Notes under the pieces: model-generated
The model's input: the letters and a program-made list of their open reading frames with translations, nothing else
The model's database searches: none
What the model was told of the DNA's origin: nothing
NCBI GenBank assembly: GCA_036785705.1
Contig: JAWUZG010000332.1
Location: 620,001-684,000, forward strand
Reading direction: 5' to 3'
DNA from: Acanthornis magna
Taxonomy: Eukaryota > Chordata > Aves > Passeriformes > Acanthizidae
DNA length: 64,000 nucleotides
In this document: positions 24,301 through 38,300 of the stretch, piece after piece
How positions within the stretch are numbered: position 1 is the first letter of the stretch
How the letters are laid out: each line of letters starts with the position of its first letter
Position numbers and translations under genes: made by a program

Positions 24301-27300
24301 GCATTCTCACCAATAAAAACATTAAGCATGTCTATTAAAAATGTTTCTTCTGTAATTTATTTTTCATAAGCTTTCAGCTGTGCCACAAAAGCCTCCTGTC
24401 TCTTTTACAGCTAATTTTCTGCAGACTACTTTACAATTTAGACATGAAAACTCTTTTTGTGATGAGTTTGGCATAAAAGAAGGGCCGAGTTCTGATGGAA
24501 TCAAATGGTTGGAATTAAGCAGGAACTTTCTGAAGATGTGTAAACCAAAATGTGATGTCCCAAAGCCCAGCACAGTCCCGATGCAGAACCATTCAGAATT
24601 CAGGGAGAGCCTGGGCTCGCTGGAGCTCTGCTGGTGGAGAAGGGCTCTGCTCTGCTGGGTTTGTTGCCCTGGGGAAGCAGGTCAGGAAATACAGTGCTGC
24701 CTGCACACTTCATTTGGTTACCTGTGTCATAGAATGCAAAACTGTAAAACAAACCCAGCATGAAAAAAAATTATTCATTTCAACCACAGAAAAAAAAATA
24801 TTTTCGACTATACATTAAGCTGAAGACTTATTTTCCCTATATGCAATGTGGTGAATTAGTCTTTTTAGGCTAATATTAATTTTTATAAGTTATCCTTTTC
24901 TTTGATCAATTATTTAAATAGGGCCACATTTCAGTATGTGATCGTCAGTGAATATCATCAGACTAATACAAAAAGTTCTAACCTGTACTCTTGTCCTCTA
25001 TGTGTGTGTTAAAGAATATGCAGAAATTTATGCTGTAGTCATATAGTCATCTAGACAAAGCTTATGGGATTAAATATGATTGTATATTCTGTGAGAAGAA
25101 TGAAAGAGTTCATTGTGATATATGAACCTATTCATCATGTGAAAAGGGGAAATAAAAGCTCCAAAATATAATGTTTATTGAAGGAAACATTTATTCACAT
25201 ATTTCTGGGATGAGGGGAGGTGCAAGTGGCCTCTCACAGTGTGTATGTAGAGAAAATATGTAATGATGCTGTAAATGCTACTGAGTCAATTTTACCTGTG
25301 AGGATATTGATTCAGTTTTGCCCTGTGGAACACCAGTGTGATCCAAGTGAAACACCCCCATTTGTGGCTGGGAATCTTCTATGGGAAAGCAGCTGGTGAT
25401 GGGGCTGGGGTGTGGGCACAAGCCAGCACCTCAGAACTGGGAGAATAATCCTCCCAAAATAAAGGAATGCCTTGACATGTTAGTTATCAGCCATTTTCAC
25501 ATAAGATCCTGCAGTCCCAGTCAGTGAGTGTTGACTTACAAGGGTGTTTAACAGGAGTTTGGAAGTTAAATGTAAGAGGCCTTTTCAAAGCTAAGTCGTA
25601 AATCATGTGTTTGCCTCAGAAATCTGCCATTCAGAGTTAGTTATTATAAGTTATGATGGTTCAATTGGGAATAGATGAAGAAAGATGAAATGCAACATTT
25701 GGATGCTGGAAATGTCTCAACTACAGAATGATGCAAGTAAGGAAATTATAGAGGCTGGGAAGCTCTTCAGAACATGTGTTTGAATAGTGAATTCTTTTGT
25801 GTAGATAGCAATGGTTTCTTGGATGCCCTGCTGCTAGAAACAGGCATAGGATGTCTTTAATAAATGAGCAATTAAGAACCCTATCTGGTGCTTTAACTAA
25901 CAGGTCAAAAATGTAGTGAGCTATGCTTTGTGTCTACCTGCCTAGTAGAAACCACTGCTGTACTGCCTACTCAGTGAGCTATTAAATGATCTTACTCCTA
26001 GTCAAACTTGTGGAAAGCAACAGTCTCATGATTTCTAATTTTATAAAATGTCAATAACAGAGTGCTCCAATAAATGAAATTTATTGATGATCACCTTTTT
26101 CTCCCTGGTATAGCACATTTCAACTCAATTTCATAACAATTTCTGGCGTTAATACGAAATGTCAACAATATCTCCAGAAACCACCTTGTTCTTATTACTC
26201 ACTAATCTTGTTTTTATAAAGATCATTTCTGATGCTTTGTACATTGTAGGCTTTGTACTTTTAGCCAGTGATCAAAGTCATAAAACAATAAGCTGTAGTT
26301 TGACATGGAGTAGCTTAAACCTATTCAAGGTAATAATATCATTTGCAGATTAATTTGCCCATTCATTCAGTGCTCATTTCATACCAAATAAATAATATCC
26401 AACAATCACTCAAACACTGATGACATTTTTGCTTAGATCCATTGGTAAAGCTCCATTTATTGAAATGAAACAGGACAGCAAATTGAATTTGTGTATGCAG
26501 GCATTGGGTTTGAAATTGGGGGAAAATAGTTTCAATGTGGAACTGTAGTGTCATCTTTATTTATAGGAAAAAATGTTTGTCTTGTGGTTCCTTGAAAACT
26601 GAATCAGAGCGATGGAGTTCCCAAGGGAATTGTTACAGGGATTTGCTGTGTCTGCCTGAGCTGCTGTAAATATTTAACTTTTCTTATGTATGTAATGACA
26701 TCAGATGATGGAGAAAACAAATATTGAGGCAGGGAAGAAAGGAAAACAAGAGAAAACAGGCAAATGTTCTGGTGCACTTCTTCGAGTGCATGTAAGCCAA
26801 AATACCACAATCCTCTAGAACATCTCGTGGTTGAGACAATCAGTGGAAAGCTTCCTTCAGTGCTGTCCTCTGACCTTCCAAAGTGTTGTCTGGTGGCTGA
26901 GGAGGGGCTGCAAAGGGGATTTTTCCTTAGGAATTCTTTTTACTCTTGTAAGAAATACAGCAGTGTTGTGACCAAATCAGCTACTGTGCATGTGTTCACT
27001 GTGTACCAACAAATGGTCTCGTCAGTGTTCACATTAAATACTTAATAGAATTAATTTAGGAGTCTGGGACTGAAACCTACCTTTTTCATTTTAAAGAGAA
27101 AGTAATTTTTTCCCCCTAAAACTTAAAAGCATTTATAAAAAAAAAAACATATGCAGTGACTACTTCAGGATCAGGATATTGTGTGTATGGTCTTCACAAG
27201 TGTCCATCCATAGGGTGGTCTGTGTCAGCAGCAGTGGGAGCTGCAGGGGATGTTTCCTCAGTCCTGAGATCAGGATGGATCTCCTCACCATGTGATCTGT

Positions 27301-29271
27301 CCTGTTTGAGTTTTCTGACTTCAGTGTTAAGTTAATGGGCTCTACTCTTTAGGTCAGACAAACTTTTAAAGAAGCTAAATTGTGGGACTAGGCGTCAGTG
27401 CTTTCAAATACAGAGGCTTTATGGGGGCCAGGACTCTGGACTGGGTCTGTATATTTTATATTGCCTTCCTAGATGCTTGTTATAAGTAACTTGCTTTAAA
27501 GGGAGAGGGGGTTTTACATTTTTTTTTCTAGAAACTCTGTTGGTATGTTGTGTTGGAGGAAAACAATGATTTCCAAGCTACACCTCTCCTTTCTCTAAGC
27601 AAATGTTATTTGCTGTTGGGGTGCTGTCTGAAGTTCATACTTATTGAGATAAGCTTTTTCAAGGAGGACCTGCTGTGTGTGATACCTTTGTTAACTCTGC
27701 AGGTTTTGAACTGGCCGTTGGGATAATCTCTCAGCCTTTTTTCAAAATATTTTGGGATTTCCAATAATTTTCTCCAGCTGAAAATCAGTACCAACATGTG
27801 TATGTCCTGCTTCAGAGGCATCAGAAACAATTAAATAATCAGTATTTTAAATAATCTTGAGGGGTGACACACTTGAGTGTAGATCAAGGGAGAGACCTTG
27901 CTTACATTTAACTGTGATTCTGTGAAGTGAGGTTTCATTGTAGCAGACTGTGGGAGGAAAAGAAAGGGAAAAGAGCTGTGAAACCACTAATTTGCACCTT
28001 ATGAATATTTATATGCAAGAAAACTTTTGCGAGTATTTGTGAAATAGATGGTGAAATCAAACCACACCCACCAGCAAGTGCAGCTGTCAGTAGGTGCTTC
28101 TACACACACACACCTAAATCGTGGTTTTACATGAGCCTGGTTCAGCCACAGGCATGCTGGGTTTGCTTTTTGAACATTGATTTTCTAGTGCAGTCCCTCA
28201 TTTTAGGAAATCTTGTTGTCTGTGTGGAAAATTTTTACTTACCTAAACTGCTGATAGCAGTTATTGAGGTAGGCATCTTGATTTTGTGGAGGCAGTGAGC
28301 TGTGTGTGTATTTTCTGTATGCATAAAATAGATTCATAATTTTGTGAATGAATGTATGTATGGCTACAATAGCACCCATGCTCTTTTTGACTTCTGAAGT
28401 TTTTTGAATTTCTCGTTCTAATGCTGAGTTTTTTTATATTCCCCCTTGCCTTGTACAATATTGCTCTGTAAAGTTAAATGGCTGGGATTACCTCTGCCAG
28501 ACAGTGTAAGGGAAAAGTTTTGGAACTGCAATAGAGAGAGGAAATGCAGAACAGAACAGGAAAAGCAGCTGAAGAAGTTCTCGTGCCAGTGAGCTGATGT
28601 ATCTAACAGGGATGGATATTTACAAGCCAGAAGGGCTGGTAAATCCATGCAGGTTTTTAAATCAGGCCCAACTAGTAGCATCAATCTAAGTTAACAGTTT
28701 ATAATGTGCTAATTGGATATTTGTAAACCTTGATAAACCTCCCTCACTACACAAGCAATCTTGAAACTTCTTTCCTATTCTCATTTTCTACCTCAGTAGG
28801 GTTTCAGCTTGGACGTTCAATAGATGTTGTCAGGTGCATCAGGGAGGAAAATTTTGATTTCCTTCCTCGTTAAATAAACCAATGAAGAAACATAGCCCCA
28901 ATCAGTCTATTGCATTGAGTTCAAAGGGTCTAGACAGTGTGATGTAATTTTTATAGGTGTGTATTTTTCTTATTAGACTTGTTCATCCTGAATCCTTTTG
29001 CTGTTACTTCTGTCTCCATAGTAACCAAGGAAACCCTGGAGTGGATCAGTGAGATGTTTTCTAGATGCTGTACAAGCACAAAGGAATGCTGAGCAAGTTC
29101 TGTGGCAGTTTTGGGCTACAGAAATACAACTTATGAGGAAAAGATATGATAACGAGTTAAATGATGTCTATTTGTTAAAAGGTTTCACTAGGGCATATAT
29201 AAAGGTGAAGTGGGCAGTTTTGCAGCAGTTTCAAAACAAGCAAAAACCCACCCCCTCAACAAACATTAAAT

Positions 29272-29306
29272 CAACCAACCAACCACATTAAAAACCAACC
29301 AACCAA
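29272..29306 (+). repeat. interrupted (AACC)n microsatellite
   Basis: Two blocks of AACC units (29272-29285 and 29293-29306) are separated by 'cattaaa'. They follow a C/A-rich run that starts near 29236. Degenerate tetranucleotide repeat. Confidence 0.8.
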
Positions 29307-32300
29307 AAATGCCTCCAAACCCAAACCGGACTCATCATCCTTCTGCTTCATCTGTAAAATGTGGATACTAATTTTTTGCTTCACCAGAAGTGTCCATACT
29401 GACAACAAACCATTTCAGATGATGCTGTATGATGTGTAGACATTGTAAGAGAGGCAGTAATTGCAAGAAAAACAGCTGCAGTCTGGTCAGAAATCATCCT
29501 TAGTTAGTGTCAGTCAGTGAGAATATTGCAGTGACTCCAGCCACAGAGCAACAATTTCTGGAATAATGGCCGTAGATAACCTGCTTATGATTTCAGACAG
29601 TAAGAGACGAAGTCTGAATTATGTCACTTAGAATTGTTGCCTTTTGATGTTTTGAGGATTTGGGACAGGGAGGGAAATCTTCTCTTATTCCTAAGAAAAT
29701 TATTCCAGAGAGAGCTATAATGATGTAACACATCCAAAGATAACTCTCTCATTCACAAGGTTGGCTATCACACTTAATTAGCTGTGCACAATCCATTTTA
29801 TGGTTTTGTTGGAAGCCTTTTCTGGAGCTTTCAAGTGCCATGCCAGAACTTGAAGACATTTGCAGTTGTAATGACTTTATATTGAAATGATAAATGAATT
29901 TCGACTGGTTATCTAGATTATGTTTAAAAACAAAATCCAAAATCTTCACAGAAAAACTATTTCACAGCTCTGAGTTTTTCGGAAGATGAAATAAATGTTC
30001 ATAAAATTATACATGTGCATGTGTATATAGTTATCAAGGGTCTAAACTTCACATTTGTTATTGCTGTGGAACAAATTAACATTTCAAGACTTCAGTTTTA
30101 ATTTGTTAGAACAGCAAAGTGGCAGCACATTCAGATTTTACAGGTCCTCACCATCTGCTAGAACAGCAACGAACCAGCAGTGTAATCTTGCTGTGTTGAC
30201 AACCAGCTTAGTTAGGACTATTTGGAAATTGGAGCACTGTTGAAATAAATATTCTGCTTCCCCTGGGCAACCCGCTGGAATTCTTTCTATCACTTGTAAT
30301 TTATCCAGTGTAAAGCTGGGATTGAGTTTTGTGCTGATGTTGCATGAATTAGCAGTGTTGCCCAGCACTTCTGTAGGGTCCTGGCAGTGGCCTGGAGGTG
30401 AGGTGGGAGCACCTTATCCAGGCAGGGGTTGTGCAAAGGAGAGAACAATGTCTGTTTCTTCATTTAGACATTTGTTGAAGATACATCATGGCTGAACAAA
30501 TGTGGAGTGGCTGACTCCCAAACAATAATGTCTATATTTAGTATAACATGGGGAGGAGATGCTAAACAGATCTCTGCTGCATTGTGCACTCTGGAAGGAA
30601 AGAAAAAGAGTTAGATGTTGTCCAGTAAGCATTTTAGAGTACACTGGAACACTGTGAAACAAGAGCCTGGGGTCTGAGGACTGTTCAATGAATGGGAAAG
30701 ACAACTTGGGTAGAGATAAACAGGTTCTGTTGTAATTTGCTTGATATTACATTCTGAGAGGATTCTTTCAAATTGCTCCAGAATTAAATCACTACGGAGG
30801 AAATTAAAAACTCATGAAGTGACTTCTTTAATTTTATCCAGTCATGTGTAGCCTTCTAATTTAAGTAAACTCTGCTACGACAGTAAATGTAAATAAGACT
30901 GCAGATATGTGACATTGATGGGGCTGGTGAGGATTAACCACTCTTGCCTTCTACAGTGTCCCAATATGAAACCAAGGGATCTTTTTCCTTTGCATTCCAT
31001 TAGATTTTACAAACATAAGTTTTTTACAAGCATCAGTAGATTTTATAATCATTCCAATTCATGTCAGAGAAGGACTTCCCATGTGCAGAAAACAAAATAG
31101 ATCTGGCATTTGAAGTGAGCATCTTCCTCGAGTTCTTCTGTCCAAATCAGAACCCTAAGGTGCTGTGGGTTGACAGCTGGGCACACTGGTGATAGAAACA
31201 AGGGTTTGCAGCTCATCAGGACTTTAGACAGGGCTTGTTGTCGGGCAGGATGCACTTCCAGCTCAAAATACGGATGTGCAACACAGAAGTAATAATACAA
31301 TTCCAGGCAGTATTCATGATTATTCATGCATTTAAATGAATTTTGTTTGTTCACACATTGAATCTCTTCTTTTGTATGTTAATTTTCTTAGCACATGTAT
31401 CATGTTGGAAGATTTTACTGACCTGGCCAGGTCAGAAAGCAAATGTTAAGCTTGCATGTTTTGAACTCGTTTACAGCAAATTTCAGCTTTGTTTCCTGCC
31501 AGCTTTTGAAGCAAGAGCTTAATTTATAATGATTGGGGTTTTTCTCCAATGAAGTAGAGGAAGGAGTATCAGCTTCATTTTTTCTGCACAAACAGTAGGT
31601 TGGGCTTCAAAGATACAATATGTCAGAAGTTGTTTGGTAGTAACAAATAAAAATAAACTAGTCAATAGTTAAAGGAGCTTAAAAGAAATTATTTGGCATC
31701 ACTGAATAGGTCCCTTGGAACAGAGGCTGTTGGCTAAAGGACTGAATGATAAATTAAGTTTTTACATTGTTTGTTGAGGATTGCCAGTTGTGTCCTCAAA
31801 GCCTCAAGGAAGTGCTAGAATGTTCACTAATTTCACTGGGCCAGTCACTGGTGTGGTTCAGCGTTCCCTGATCCAAACAGGGAGGGAGATCCACAGGACT
31901 CCAGGGAGTGTTGGACCCCAGTTCCACTGACTCTCAGGAGATGGTGCTCAGGGCTTGGAGGGACCTGCGGCACCCCTGGGGCTGCACAGAGAGCACAGAA
32001 ATCTGATTGCCACCTGTCATGCTGCGTGCAGGAGGATGTTTTGTGTCACTGTTAAGCAGCATTTAAGATGACTTGGTCTTTTCAAGCTTGCATGAGTAGA
32101 TAAAAAGGGGGGGAAATAAAGTAATTCTTGCAATTATTGAACTTGTCTATGTAGGCTCAAGGTACAAACTCTGGTATTTACTTTTCTGATTAGGAAGACA
32201 TGACTGTGGTAAATGAAGAGAAAAATAAATTTAAAATTTCCATAACAAAAATAAGTCTTTGTGATCCGAACTGCCTCATCCCCAGCTTGATAATGTTGTT

Positions 32301-35300
32301 GGCCCGTAGTTAAGGATATGTTAGAATGTAATTTTAAATATTTGCCATGGCTGGCTGTTAGAATGAGAGATCATGTACTTGCATTTCATATAACCAGAAA
32401 TTAAAAATGGACTGACCACTTTGACACCATTGTAGTCCTTGAAATAAAGCCTGTTGAGCTCAATTTGTTGTGGCTGCTGAATGACTCTGTTCACTAATTT
32501 GAATACATGATGAAATTCCTATTAGAAGATGGCACAATAATAATTGATGGCATAATGAAAATGCCAGAAACAGAATAGAAATATTGCTCTGTTAACCCTT
32601 TTTTCAGAACAGAACTTTAAAATGGAGTTTTTGAAATGCACACATGACATTTGTTCTGACCTCTGCAAGGGTACTTTTTTGGCTCTTTTGTCCCCTATAC
32701 CGGGAGGCGATGACAGCTGTGATAATTTCAGTCTTTCAACAATGTACTCAGAATCATACACTGTATTCTGTGGATGAATTGTTTCTGTCCTCCAGAGAAA
32801 CTGCTGTTTCCCCTCAGAGCTGTGTAAAAAAGGAAAATGAATGTTGGTGGAAAGGCAGTGATGAAATGCATTGCAGACAATTATGGGCAGGAAATCCTGA
32901 CTTTGCACTATCTTAAAGGCATACTGATAGAAGAACCCTTACCTTTACATCTGTTTGGAAATTATGTAAACTCACACACTTTTTTGAATTCTCAACCTGT
33001 CCCCTCCCCAAGGTTCTAATTATTCTGTATCAGGAGCCTCTTAATTCTTGCTCTGGGATGAATTTCCATTTATGTGCGTGTATCAAAGCTTAGGTTCCTG
33101 TATGCAGGAATGCAGCTTTGAAAATGATGGACTAGGGGTTTTTCTATCAACTACTTTAATTTCTCTACAGAGCCAAGTTTAATATTCATCAAAATAAAGC
33201 ATAATCAAAAGTAGTATTTAAAAGCATCAGTCAACAGTCCTAATATTGCAAAAGGTGATCCTCCTTTCCACTAAAAATGTTTCTCCCTCTTCTTCCCATT
33301 TCTCAGAAAGGAACTCAATTCAGGTATGTAGAATACAATCTTATTTTAGCTCTTTTGTGAAGACCTCACCTTTTTCTTTCTTTATAGTGTTAATTACGTG
33401 AATGTCCTATGTCCTCAGTGTGTCTAATGCATTAAGAAGCAGAGGATTTAATGGTGTAATTATGAAAGCTTAAAGAAAGAATCCAGTTGAATGTACTTCA
33501 GATAGGTTATCAGCTTTACCTTTCCAAATATGTTCCATAATAGAAGCTGATTTCATAAAGAGTTTCGTCGCACGCATATATTTGGCTGAGAGTGGCTCTT
33601 GCACACTAGGGTATGAATAAATTATTTCTATAGCTCTAATGCATCCATTTTTTTTCGGTAGGGGCCTTAGGCTTTCCTTTTCCTTAAAAGCATCATTTGG
33701 CTAGTGAATCGAAAACTCTGAAAAGTGACAATAATGAGTATTCACATTTGAAATGCAACAACCCATTCAGGTCAGAAAAGAGCTGCAGTAAAGTATGTCC
33801 TACATCTTCTCTAAACAATGGGTATTGGAACTACTAATCAACTTGGATGTAATGAATGGGAAGAAAAAAAAATCATATATTGCTATTCGGAGGAATTAGC
33901 TATTTTTGATGTTTTCAGTAAATTTGCTTGTTTTTCTGTACGTGCAAGATTTTAACGGTCTTAGGTTTAAGTATTCTTACACTTTTTTTTTTTGGTTTTG
34001 AGGGGTCTGCGTGTATTTAGATAATGACCATATTTTCAAATTCACTACCCATGACTGGAAGTCAATCAGGCTCAGGTGAATCCAGTTGTTGTAAGGAGGC
34101 TTTTTTACTGCAATGAGGGAAGGAGATTTTCAAACACACACTCAACCATTGGAGCAAGGTGTAATCTAGAGAGAGGAATAGACCAAGTGAGACCCAAGAG
34201 AGAGCAAGAAGGCACCGAGAGGAGCGCTTTGCATTTCCACTCAGACAGTGCAGAAGGGCAGAGAACAAAAGTCAGGGAAATCTCTCTGGTAGCCAGTTTA
34301 AAATAAGTGAAGGCATCCTGCTGAACGTTGTGAATTTTGGATCAGACTCATTGCTGCTGCATTGGCCTCTGGAAGCAGTAAAACATTGCAGTGCTTGGGG
34401 AAGGGGTGACACTGCAGCACCAAAGAGTGATGGTCCAGCTGCCAAGGCCTTCTCTATTGGAAAGGGATCTAACCCTGTGGAGAGTGGCTGCCACGGGGCT
34501 GTGACTTTGACACAATCTTCAGTTTGTACTTGTATTGATTTTTCTCATGACTGGCGATGTGAATAAATCTATTTAGAAAACTGGGCCCGGAGACCTGTCT
34601 TCTGTAAGGGCTGCCCAGCAGGTCATTTCCCAATGGCCAGCAACTATTCTCCAAACTAATGAAGAAAAATTATTACCATGTACCTCAAAACATAAGAGAA
34701 TAGTTGCTGGACACCTTGAATAGTGCTTCTTTTTTTCTGAAGTTGTACTTACTTTGGAGTCAGTGAAAAATGTTCCATTGATCAGGTTCTTAAGTGCCAT
34801 TCCTCAAACCATTCAGGTGTCGGTGCATTTTAGACTGCATTGAGCCCTAAGATAAGCATCGGGGTGCTCATGAATAAGCAAGCTCCTGGGGAAAAGAGTA
34901 GCTGAAGGCTTGGTGCTTGTTCATGCCCGCAGGGTGTCTGGGAGATGGAGCATAGCAGGGGCGAAATAGCTTTGTAGAGGTCTTCCCCTTGGAGTTTTCT
35001 GCCTGGGAAGAGTGCCTCAGCTCCTGATCGTAGGCAGGCGAGCACTGGGCTTGGCAGGCTGCTGCAATGAGCTTCCTGAGGTTGCTCTGTCTCTCTGCTC
35101 AGTCCCTGCAGTCACTGATACCTCAATCTTTTGTTTCCAATGCTCTTCAGCATTTATAGGATCAGCCCTGGATAGCTCCTACTTCACTAAGCAATTATTA
35201 ATGCAGACTGAGGCTGACTTAAGTTATTTCTTGACCATAAGTAAATATTGTTCCCTGCTATAAAAACAGCTTCTAATAAAGAATTAATTTGGGTTAGTTT

Positions 35301-38300
35301 TTTGTCCTGTTTAGAAGTGGTTGTTAATATATGTTGTTTGTTTTTTTTTTCTGGGGGATCCAGTATGTACTGGCAGGGGAGGAGAAAACTAACTTTCATT
35401 ATTTGGATTTTGGGTGTTAGGATTCATGACTTATTCATCTTGCTGGGCCACTGAAGACTGTAATTAAACCTGACAGCACTTTGCAGTGATTAAGTGATAA
35501 GCATTACATGGCATGCATTAAAATGAATACTTTTATTTCTTCTTATTTTGAGATATTCAGGTCCCAGTATCTCTTAAAAAATAATTAAGAAAATGTAGAT
35601 CTTGTGTGATTATTTTCTTCACCTCCCACTCGCATGCTTAAAAGAGCAGATAATAGGCTTTCTGCTCTTTAGAAATGGCTTTTTATTCAGGTCAAAGTTA
35701 ATCTTGCTGTAGTTAAAAATGGATTATCAGAAATGGAGCCCTCCCCATCACTGGCTGGGACTCAGTGCTCATCTGGCAAAACTCATCTCTTTTTTTTTTT
35801 TTTTTTCTTTCTGCTGCTCCCTTGGGGTCCTGTTCCTAGCTGTGAGCAGCAGCATGCCAATTTCAATTAACATTTCCTTTAAAACAAATGTTATCATCTG
35901 CTTTGGTGCTGGTGACTTCCCATTTCTAACGAGGATAACAGGAGAGCGCAGGGGGTGGCTTTGTTTGGTTCAGGATGATGTCACTGTGCTTTGGAGAATG
36001 TCATTAACCATTATCCATCCATGCCATTTCTTCAGGTTCCTTGTGATTTTTAAAGGTCAAGCCAAGGCTTGAAGAGGGAATTCTCTGTCTGACATGAGGA
36101 CTTTTCCTTTCCCACTGCAGAATAAAAGCCCAAGTCCATTGCTGTTAAACTGCTGAGCTGCTTTCTCATTGTGACCACCAGCCCAAGGCTTTTGGAAGTG
36201 CTTTGCTGCTGCAGGTCCGTAGAGATCCTGATTACATGTGTGTGAATTAATTATGTTGTTCATTTGCTGATTTTACCAGAGGAGAAGGAAGCAGGAAAGT
36301 TTTGCTGAGTTATCCTGAATTGTGTTTTCTCAGGCACAGGAAAAGAGAAAGAATTTTCATTTTGGGTTACCAGAAAATATATTTCTCTCTGACAATCCTC
36401 ATTTAACTATTTTAAGTCTTTAAAAATTAAGATGCATACGCATTTTAAAACAAAAATCCAAATGCTTTCTTTTGAAAATTTTGACAATTCTAGGGTTTTC
36501 GGTGCTTCTTGGATTTGTTATTATGTGGCGTCTTGTTTTCTTCTTTTCCCTCTCCCTCCCACCACGACCCCTTGTAATTTTGCCTGTAATTGTTTGGCTC
36601 TTCCACACCTGTCTCTTTTTATGACTCTTTCACCAGACATCAAACACAGAGATATCTTAAGCACTTGTTGTGACAGTCCAAATAACTGTGCATGCCCATG
36701 TGTTAAAAATCCTGGAAAAACAAGTCAGAAAAATAAACAGCTCCTGCTCCAAACCAAATAAATACTGGGCTGCTTTCTGACTCTTCCATGACAATAAAGT
36801 TCCAGTTCCTTTTTGGCTTGAAATGAAAGTAATATGCCTGGGGTAGTGAAAAATGGGAAAGCCAAGACTTTGTTTTATCTTTTTAAGAACACAAAAAGAA
36901 AATGGGCTGAGGGAGGCCACAGGCCAAAAATATACAAAGCGAACACTTCATTCATATGTCGTGTGCCAAATCATCCCTTATTGGTGGTCCTGGTCAGTGG
37001 ATAGGTTTTCATGGTTATTTCTGCTGCCAGACCTCTATGTGGAGAGTCAGCATCCAGGCAGATCCATGGCACTGCATTATGGACAATAAACCAGGTATTT
37101 AAATGTATTGTTTGAATTGGTTCAGAAACAGAAATGGAGGCTGTGCTGACCAGGAGCTCGGGAGTTTTGGGGGATATCCCTGTTCTGCCCTGCCCTGGAA
37201 CCTGTTCTAAACAGATGCAGTTTCCTAAAGCTTTGGAGAAGATTGCCTGAGCCTCCATAATAAACAGAGCAAAAAAATTTGAAAATAAGACAAAGTGACC
37301 AGAAATGAATCCATCTGAATTCACAGATGTAGGTGGTCAGGGGGTGAGTTGCTTGTTGGCTATTGAAAAAGGCTCAAGAGGGCTTAAGAAGCTTTTGAAG
37401 TGGTAACTTAAAAAGATGTGCAGGTATTCAGGCATGTTTTTTGAGAAAACATCACTCTTCAGCTATCTCTTTCGGCCCTTTTTGGTGTCTCACTAAATTT
37501 AATAAACAATTCTTAGTATTTTGCTTTGTATTCTTTTTTTTTTCCCCCTACAAAATTAGTGTCTATCTCCATTCAAGTATTCATAATTCATTTATTCTAA
37601 ATTTCTTTTCAGCTACTTGAGGGAAATTGTATTTTATGTCACATTTGAAAGAAGAAATGTAGAGCACTGAGGAGTGAAGGCTGTTATCTTATTCACATGA
37701 CAAAGGCATTTATTATTCATGTGGTAATACCCAAACAGTAGGAATTGATAGATGGGGCTTATATAGTCAACTCTCAAGCAAACTAAAAATACATTTTTTG
37801 AAATAAACTGCTTTTTGAGTGGTTAATTCAAAATCAGATGGATTACTGCAAGATACACTATGTGATTATTTTTACTGTTGGGACTCAAACTACCTACATA
37901 CATTTTCTCACTGAGACTGGAAAGTCTTAGTGCATTTATTTTTCCTTCTGTTCGGGTGATTTAAAATCTGAAAAAGGGACCAGTGGATCAATAATTTAGT
38001 GCAGTCAGATGAAAAGTGTCTTAACCTGTTGGTTCGATTGTAGGATATTATGGAGTCTTACATACTGAACAACTGCATTTAGATTGTATAATCCATATTC
38101 AAAATAACGTTTAGTGGAAGGAAAATTGGCCTTTGTGGAGGAAGTGAACATCTGTGTCGGCTCCTTTTATATTGTACAGAAAGGTCTGATCAGTGTAAAA
38201 TAATATTTTGGGGTCATTCCTCACTCGTCCCTCACCCCTCTGTGTTAAGGCTACAATGAGAAGAGTTGAAGAAGTCAAAACCGCAATGTTCTTAAATTAT

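Larger units (their letters stand above)
16201..29270. other. non-coding stretch with small repeats
   Basis: No gene or interspersed repeat is recognised. It contains a T14 run at 16203-16216, a local duplication at 16842-16889, a perfect inverted repeat at 18287-18331, an A11 run at 27137-27147 and a short CA run near 28104. The open frame at 24380-24763 (127 codons) has no ATG at its start, no splice context and no recognisable content. Confidence 0.55.

Noticed and set aside
24380..24763. 127-codon plus-strand open frame
   Set aside because: It has no ATG at its start, no recognisable domain and no convincing splice sites. Low-complexity chance openness is likely.
31850..32040. G+C-richer island suspected to be an old transposable element
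   Set aside because: No diagnostic blocks of CR1, LTR or DNA-transposon families could be matched by eye.
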